A stretch of DNA of 64,000 bases from a bacterium (GTDB taxonomy: Bacteria > Bdellovibrionota_C > UBA2361 > RFPC01). The notes beneath the pieces were generated by a model that did no database searches, was not told the DNA's origin, and was given only the letters and a program-made list of their open reading frames with translations. The position numbers were made by a program, and so were the translations under genes. Where the stretch lies: contig JAUIBK010000003.1 in NCBI GenBank assembly GCA_030428205.1, positions 1 through 64,000 of the forward strand, read 5' to 3'. Each line of letters starts with the position of its first letter. Position 1 is the stretch's first letter. Below, piece by piece: positions 59,922-64,000 of the stretch.

Positions 59922-60009
59922 CCATTTTCTTTACCTTTTTTCTCTGTGGCAAAGATTCCGGTAGATTGCCAACGACCTTTGCCACGGAGAAAAAAGGTAG
60001 AGAAAATGG
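59922..60009. terminator. 33-bp hairpin between convergent genes (bidirectional terminator)
   Basis: The arms 59922-59954 and 59977-60009 pair over 33 bp with only two G-U pairs and a 22-nt loop. The stem contains a run of six T paired with six A, so a U-tract can follow a shorter sub-stem in either direction. It lies between the HD-like gene and korB, which converge. Confidence 0.65.
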
Positions 60010-60043
60010 TAACGGAAAGGTTGGGGCCCGCTTATATAAGAGG

Positions 60044-61054
60044 CTAAGAAACCTCCCAGGTATCTCCAGAAGAAAGCAATGTATTGAGCGCGCCTTTTGA
60101 CTTTTGGCTTGTTGCTATTTCGATCTGCTCATGAATACCAACATTATATGCAGGTCGTTCTTTACGGTGCATTACCCCCATGGGGACAGGAAATTCAGGG
60201 AATGGAGCTCGTGCAAAGATGTCTACCATTACTGGATTGGTTTCATCGTAGTGCAGGAGTTCCTCTTTACTCACTCCATCACCAAGCGTGACGATCTTGA
60301 GACTAAGCCCATCAAGAACAATTCCCTTGTCATCATTTGCGCCAAAGATGAGTGGCTCGCCATGTCGCAACTGTATCTGGCGCTCTTTACGTACTTTACG
60401 ATCAGCAAAGTCATCAAATGCTCCATCGTTAAAAACGTTACAATTCTGAAAAATTTCGACTAAAGAAGATCCTTTATGTTCGGCAGCCGCAGAGATAACC
60501 TCTTCTAGACCTTTCGGATCTGCCGCGAGTCCTCGTCCAACAAAGCTCGCCTGGGCAGCAAGTGCGAGTGATACTGGATTGACAGGTGACGCAATCGATC
60601 CATAAGGAGTCGATTTGGTAATTTTTCCTGCCTCAGAGGTCGGGGAACACTGACCTTTCGTGAGACCATAAATACGGTTGTTAAAAAGAAGAACATTCAC
60701 ATCAACATTACGCCGAAAGAGGTGCATAAAGTGATTCCCACCAATGCTCAGCGCATCTCCATCTCCAGTGATAACCCAAACGGTGAGATTTGGATTGGCT
60801 ATCTTTGTTCCTGTGGCAACAGCCGGAGCCCTTCCATGAATCGTATGAAAACCGTAGGTGTTCATGTAATACGGAAAGCGGCTTGAGCACCCAATGCCGG
60901 AGATAAAAACGTGTTTTTCTTTTGGCTGACCAAGCTTAGGGAGAAGACGCTGGATGGTGGCAAGAATGGCGTAATCACCGCACCCGGGACACCACCGCAC
61001 TTCCTGATCAGACTCGAAATCTTTTTTGGTTAGCTGTGTCAGTTCTTGTTCCAT
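60044..61054 (-). CDS. korB: 2-oxoglutarate:ferredoxin oxidoreductase beta subunit
   Basis: The 336-residue protein begins R-W-C-P-G-C-G-D-Y-A-I-L with cluster ligand Cys residues, and has G-I-G-C-S-S-R-F-P and the thiamine diphosphate motif G-D-G-D-A-L-S-I-G-G-N-H. It carries TPP and an [4Fe-4S] cluster, and with KorA converts 2-oxoglutarate and CoA to succinyl-CoA with ferredoxin reduction (or the reverse). It follows korA by 11 nt. Pyruvate as substrate is possible, but the N-terminus fits KorB best. Confidence 0.92.
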   Translation of the reverse strand: MEQELTQLTKKDFESDQEVRWCPGCGDYAILATIQRLLPKLGQPKEKHVFISGIGCSSRFPYYMNTYGFHTIHGRAPAVATGTKIANPNLTVWVITGDGDALSIGGNHFMHLFRRNVDVNVLLFNNRIYGLTKGQCSPTSEAGKITKSTPYGSIASPVNPVSLALAAQASFVGRGLAADPKGLEEVISAAAEHKGSSLVEIFQNCNVFNDGAFDDFADRKVRKERQIQLRHGEPLIFGANDDKGIVLDGLSLKIVTLGDGVSKEELLHYDETNPVMVDIFARAPFPEFPVPMGVMHRKERPAYNVGIHEQIEIATSQKSKGALNTLLSSGDTWEVS

Positions 61055-61065
61055 AATTAAACTCG

Positions 61066-62928
61066 CTAATGGACCTGTTCCGCTGAGAGAATCTCTCTTA
61101 TCTTCTCTTTAATTTCTCTGACTTTAAAAGGCTGCCCCTGGACCTTGGAAAGACTCGTCATCTCTCGAAGGAATTTGGCTTGGAGCAAGAGGTGAAGCTG
61201 GCCACAGTTTAACTCAGGTACTAATACATGGTGATAGCCCGACAGTATGTCACCGAGATCGCGCGGCAATGGGTTAAGATGACGCAAGTGTACGTGCGCA
61301 ACCCCAAGGCCCTCTTGGGCTAACTCGGACACCGCACCAGAGACTGCTCCACGGGTACTTCCCCAGGTGAGAACAAGAAGTGGAGAGTCTTTGTCGCCAG
61401 CAATATGAAGAGGAGGAAGGGTATCAGCGATGCGCTCAATATGCTCAGCGCGAAGCGCCGTCATTCGTTCGTGGTTTTCCGGGTCATACGAAATGTTTCC
61501 GAACACATCCTGCTTTTCTAGTCCACCAAGACGATGCTCAAGACCGGGGGTGCCTGGAAGAGCCCAGGAGCGTGCCAGAGTCTTCTCATCTCTCGCAAAA
61601 GGATGATACGTCTCTCCTTCCTTCACGGCGGTGTAATGAGGGCGAATGGGAGCTAACTCTTCTTGCTCTACAATAGCCCAAGGCTGAGATCCATTTCCGA
61701 TATAGCCGTCACTTAACAGCATGACCGGTGTCATATGCTCTAGTGCAATACGACAAGCTTCAACCGTAGTTTCAAAAGCATCATCAGGTTGGCTAATAGC
61801 AATAACAGCAATCGGGCACTCGCCATTTCTTCCAAATAATGCGTTTAGCAGATCTGCTTGCTCTGTTTTCGTGGGCATCCCTGTTGATGGCCCCGCTCGC
61901 TGGACGTTAATAACAACCAACGGAAGTTCTGCCGAAGCAGCCAAACCGATCGTTTCTTGCTTAAGCAAAATCCCTGGGCCACTTGAAGCAGTCACACCGA
62001 GAGAACCTGCATAAGATGCGCCAACAGCAGCACAGCACGCTGCAATCTCATCCTCGGCTTGCAGAGTAATAGCCCCAAAATTCTTATGTCTTGAAACTTC
62101 GTGTAGGATATCACTTGCTGGCGTAATCGGATAACCAGAATAGAAAACTCTCGTACCAGAGAGCTCTCCAGCAGCAATAAGTCCAAAAGCTATACCTTGA
62201 TTCCCTGTAATATTTCGGTACGTTCCCTTTGGGAGTCTCGCTTTCGGGACATCAAATGTTTCAGCGATTACTTCTGAAGCTTCAGCAAATGCCTGACCAG
62301 CACGAAGAGCCTTCATGTTCGCTTCAATGACAAGGGGCGCTTTCACAAACTTAGCTTCAATCCACCGTTTCGTATCTTCAATATTTCGAGAATACATATG
62401 GCAGATAACCCCAAGTGCAAAAAAATTCTTGCACTTCTCAAGCGAGCTCTTTGGGAGATCCACCTCTTCGAGAGCCTCAAAAGTAAGATCGGTGATGGCA
62501 ACCGAAACAAGGTTGTATTTGGTTGAAAGCTCCTCGTCTTCCAACGGATTACTCTCGTAATCTACTTTCTGAAGGTTTCTTTCAGTAAACGCATCAGAGT
62601 TACAAATAAGAGTACCATTTTGTTTAAGATCAGAGAGATTCGCGCGTAGCGCAGCAGGATTCATGGCCACAAGAACGTCAAGCTCATCTCCAGCAGTGTA
62701 AATCTCATCAGATCCAAAATGAATTTGAAACGCGCTCACCCCTCCAATCGTACCAGCCGGTGCTCGAATCTCAGCAGGAAAATCCGGCTTTGTCGCGAGA
62801 TCGTTTCCGGCTCTTGCTGTTTCGTGGGTAAAACGCGCACCAGTTAGTTGCATTCCGTCACCTGAATCACCAGCAAAGCGAATAGCAACAGAGCGCAGAG
62901 GAGAAGTCGTTGTAGTTTGAGAAGACAT
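61066..62928 (-). CDS. korA: 2-oxoglutarate:ferredoxin oxidoreductase, fused gamma-alpha subunit
   Basis: The ATG at 62928 is chosen because the open frame upstream to 63012 codes for a Cys/Phe-rich stretch unlike the family. The 620-residue product has an N-terminal gamma domain (S-V-A-I-R-F-A-G-D-S-G-D-G-M-Q-L-T-G, residues ~12-190). The alpha/pyrimidine-binding domain follows (G-N-Q-G-I-A-F-G-L-I-A-A-G, Y-P-I-T-P-A-S-D-I-L-H) and then a C-terminal domain. Fusion of gamma and alpha is usual for this branch. No delta ferredoxin subunit is adjacent; a free ferredoxin would accept electrons. Confidence 0.92.
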   Translation of the reverse strand: MSSQTTTTSPLRSVAIRFAGDSGDGMQLTGARFTHETARAGNDLATKPDFPAEIRAPAGTIGGVSAFQIHFGSDEIYTAGDELDVLVAMNPAALRANLSDLKQNGTLICNSDAFTERNLQKVDYESNPLEDEELSTKYNLVSVAITDLTFEALEEVDLPKSSLEKCKNFFALGVICHMYSRNIEDTKRWIEAKFVKAPLVIEANMKALRAGQAFAEASEVIAETFDVPKARLPKGTYRNITGNQGIAFGLIAAGELSGTRVFYSGYPITPASDILHEVSRHKNFGAITLQAEDEIAACCAAVGASYAGSLGVTASSGPGILLKQETIGLAASAELPLVVINVQRAGPSTGMPTKTEQADLLNALFGRNGECPIAVIAISQPDDAFETTVEACRIALEHMTPVMLLSDGYIGNGSQPWAIVEQEELAPIRPHYTAVKEGETYHPFARDEKTLARSWALPGTPGLEHRLGGLEKQDVFGNISYDPENHERMTALRAEHIERIADTLPPLHIAGDKDSPLLVLTWGSTRGAVSGAVSELAQEGLGVAHVHLRHLNPLPRDLGDILSGYHHVLVPELNCGQLHLLLQAKFLREMTSLSKVQGQPFKVREIKEKIREILSAEQVH

Positions 62929-63091
62929 AAAAATGTTTACACCAGAGGCCGTTCCAAAAGGCCCACAATTGAACAATGCACAAAAAAGTGCGAAGCACTG
63001 TGGAACGCACAATATAACGTATATTCTGATGAGAACGCTACGTCAGGAGCAAGAAAAAAGTCAAACGAGCTAAGCCGCGACGGAGAAAAGA

Positions 63092-63520
63092 CTAGCCTTC
63101 CTTGGAAGCGGACTGGAGTTGAATATCTGTAATGAGTCCAAGCTCATGAAGTTTACCGAGGAGCTCTTCTCGGTCGATAGGCTTAGTCAGGTATGCCTCG
63201 CACCCCTCTCGAAAAGCGCTTAGGATGCTCTCTTTATCGTCTCGACCAGTAGTCATAATAACCTTTACACCTTCAAGACCACCAATGCCAACGGCCTCCT
63301 CCTTCTCTCTGACCTTCTTGAGGACCTCATGGCCGTCCATTTCTGGCATGACGACATCGAGGCAGATTAAAGTATACGGGGCCTCATTGGAATGCGCTTC
63401 GTCAAAAGCAGCGAGCGCCTCTTGGCCATTTACAGCTACGTCACACTCAAAAAAGTTACCGAGAATCTTTTGCACAATTTTTCTACTTGCAAAATCATCT
63501 TCTACAACAAGCGCCCTCAT
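63092..63520 (-). CDS. Single-domain CheY-like response regulator
   Basis: From the ATG at 63520 (AGGGAG upstream) the 142-residue protein is one receiver domain: M-R-A-L-V-V-E-D-D, phospho-acceptor Asp in L-I-C-L-D-V-V-M-P-E-M-D-G, Thr in M-T-T-G-R and Lys in L-T-K-P-I. There is no output domain. It lies 11 nt after the stop of the cut-off gene upstream and is probably co-transcribed with it. The partner kinase is unknown. Confidence 0.93.
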   Translation of the reverse strand: MRALVVEDDFASRKIVQKILGNFFECDVAVNGQEALAAFDEAHSNEAPYTLICLDVVMPEMDGHEVLKKVREKEEAVGIGGLEGVKVIMTTGRDDKESILSAFREGCEAYLTKPIDREELLGKLHELGLITDIQLQSASKEG

Positions 63521-63531
63521 TCTTTTTCTCC

Positions 63532-64000
63532 CTATACGTCTTGTGAATCTGTCAACCAAATTCGAATCTCTCGGCCCCCTTCCTCAGATTGGAAAAGATC
63601 ACCTGGAGGATAATTCTTTGCCACAGCCTCGTCTACAATCTCTTGTACAGATATACCCCTCTCAACCAAGCGGCTTTTTACCTCTGGAGGCATCACTTCA
63701 TCAAGGTGACGCATCGAGCGTCCAGGAAACGTAAGCTGTACTTTTGCTTTCCCCGCTTCGGTTACTCGAATACGGAGAAAGCGATCAAACCGCTCCAGCT
63801 CCTGCTCAGAAGGAAGCTCAAACGAAGACTCTCCTAGAGTATCAAAGACTCGAGAGAGCTCCAACTTCCAATTGAGATCCACATCAAGAACACGAAGATA
63901 CTGGATTAAGCCAGAAAGCGCACGGATGAAAAGAATCAAAGTAGGAGGACCTGCGAACCGAAAATTCCAGCGATTCTCCCCTAAAGCTTGTTCAATACGA
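63532..64000 (-). CDS. Unknown protein, C-terminal fragment (cut by window edge)
   Basis: The frame is open from the window edge at 64000 to the stop at 63532, about 155 residues, so the start is outside. The visible part has R-W-N-F-R-F-A-G-P-P-T-L-I-L-F-I-R near its beginning and a C-terminal half with V-Q-L-T-F-P-G-R-S-M-R-H-L-D-E and P-P-E-V-K-S-R-L-V-E-R-G-I. No family recognised. Its position 11 nt before a CheY-like gene hints at a signalling role. Confidence 0.65.
   Translation of the reverse strand, partial: RIEQALGENRWNFRFAGPPTLILFIRALSGLIQYLRVLDVDLNWKLELSRVFDTLGESSFELPSEQELERFDRFLRIRVTEAGKAKVQLTFPGRSMRHLDEVMPPEVKSRLVERGISVQEIVDEAVAKNYPPGDLFQSEEGGREIRIWLTDSQDV

Overview
The window looks like a chromosomal segment of a Gram-negative bacterium. 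It encodes apolipoprotein N-acyltransferase, signal peptidase I, an LPS heptose epimerase, lipobox lipoproteins and several signal-peptide proteins. The gene mix (Tad/Flp pilus cluster, hybrid kinase, Ser/Thr kinase, alternative sigma factor, KorAB, CcmH, heme O synthase) fits a deltaproteobacterial-grade lineage (Myxococcota/Bdellovibrionota-like), but I cannot assign a taxon from sequence alone. No rRNA, tRNA, CRISPR or prophage was seen.

Layout. 1-6.6 kb: TatD end, a metallo-beta-lactamase-fold hydrolase, an orphan NuoB, then a 951-residue unrecognised protein coupled to a small proline-rich protein, and two small unknown genes. 6.7-18 kb, all on the minus strand: one Tad pilus locus in the order cpaE/tadZ, flp, cpaB, tadA, tadB, tadC, tadG-like, tadE-like, followed by a GspE-N/receiver fusion and a hybrid histidine kinase; junctions are mostly overlapping or very short. 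18-36 kb: mixed accessory and envelope genes, including a methyltransferase, YjdM, GT9, ferritin, Nudix, a Doc/RHH toxin-antitoxin pair, a degenerate secreted carbonic anhydrase, a GxxExxY gene inside an inverted repeat, a dicarboxylate/amino-acid symporter, a GT39-type transferase, a cytochrome c lipoprotein, HldD, Lnt and small secreted proteins. 36-37 kb: a wHTH/nucleotidyltransferase pair. 37-45 kb: rpmH-rnpA-yidD-yidC, then mnmE-MEMO, LepB and YgfZ. 45-64 kb: membrane Ser/Thr kinase, pyrE-ccmH, ctaB, cysS, a periplasmic binding protein, a sigma factor, a DUF2207-like protein, gpsA, gyrA, a degenerate HD-GYP-like regulator, korB-korA, a CheY-like receiver and a cut-off gene.

The most striking signal is a dispersed palindromic repeat built from 9-nt units (CGCGAAGTA / CGCGAGGTA) ending in TTATAA. 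Two copies are simple hairpins (18205-18280, 47358-47426), one is a one-armed tandem array (45048-45096), one is a terminator-like relic (39936-39960), and in one the two 31-nt arms are perfect inverted copies separated by a complete gene for a GxxExxY protein (PD-(D/E)XK nuclease-like). That gene starts one base inside one arm and its C-terminus is translated from the other arm. A second hairpin family with 8-nt CGCtAAGa-type units occurs twice (48677-48738, 54503-54563). I infer a REP/RAYT-like relationship between a small nuclease-fold protein and short palindromic repeats; this is a hypothesis.

Several genes (22202, 24980, 36967, 40096, 55638) have a -10-like hexamer about 4-8 nt before the start codon and no Shine-Dalgarno sequence, suggesting leaderless transcripts.
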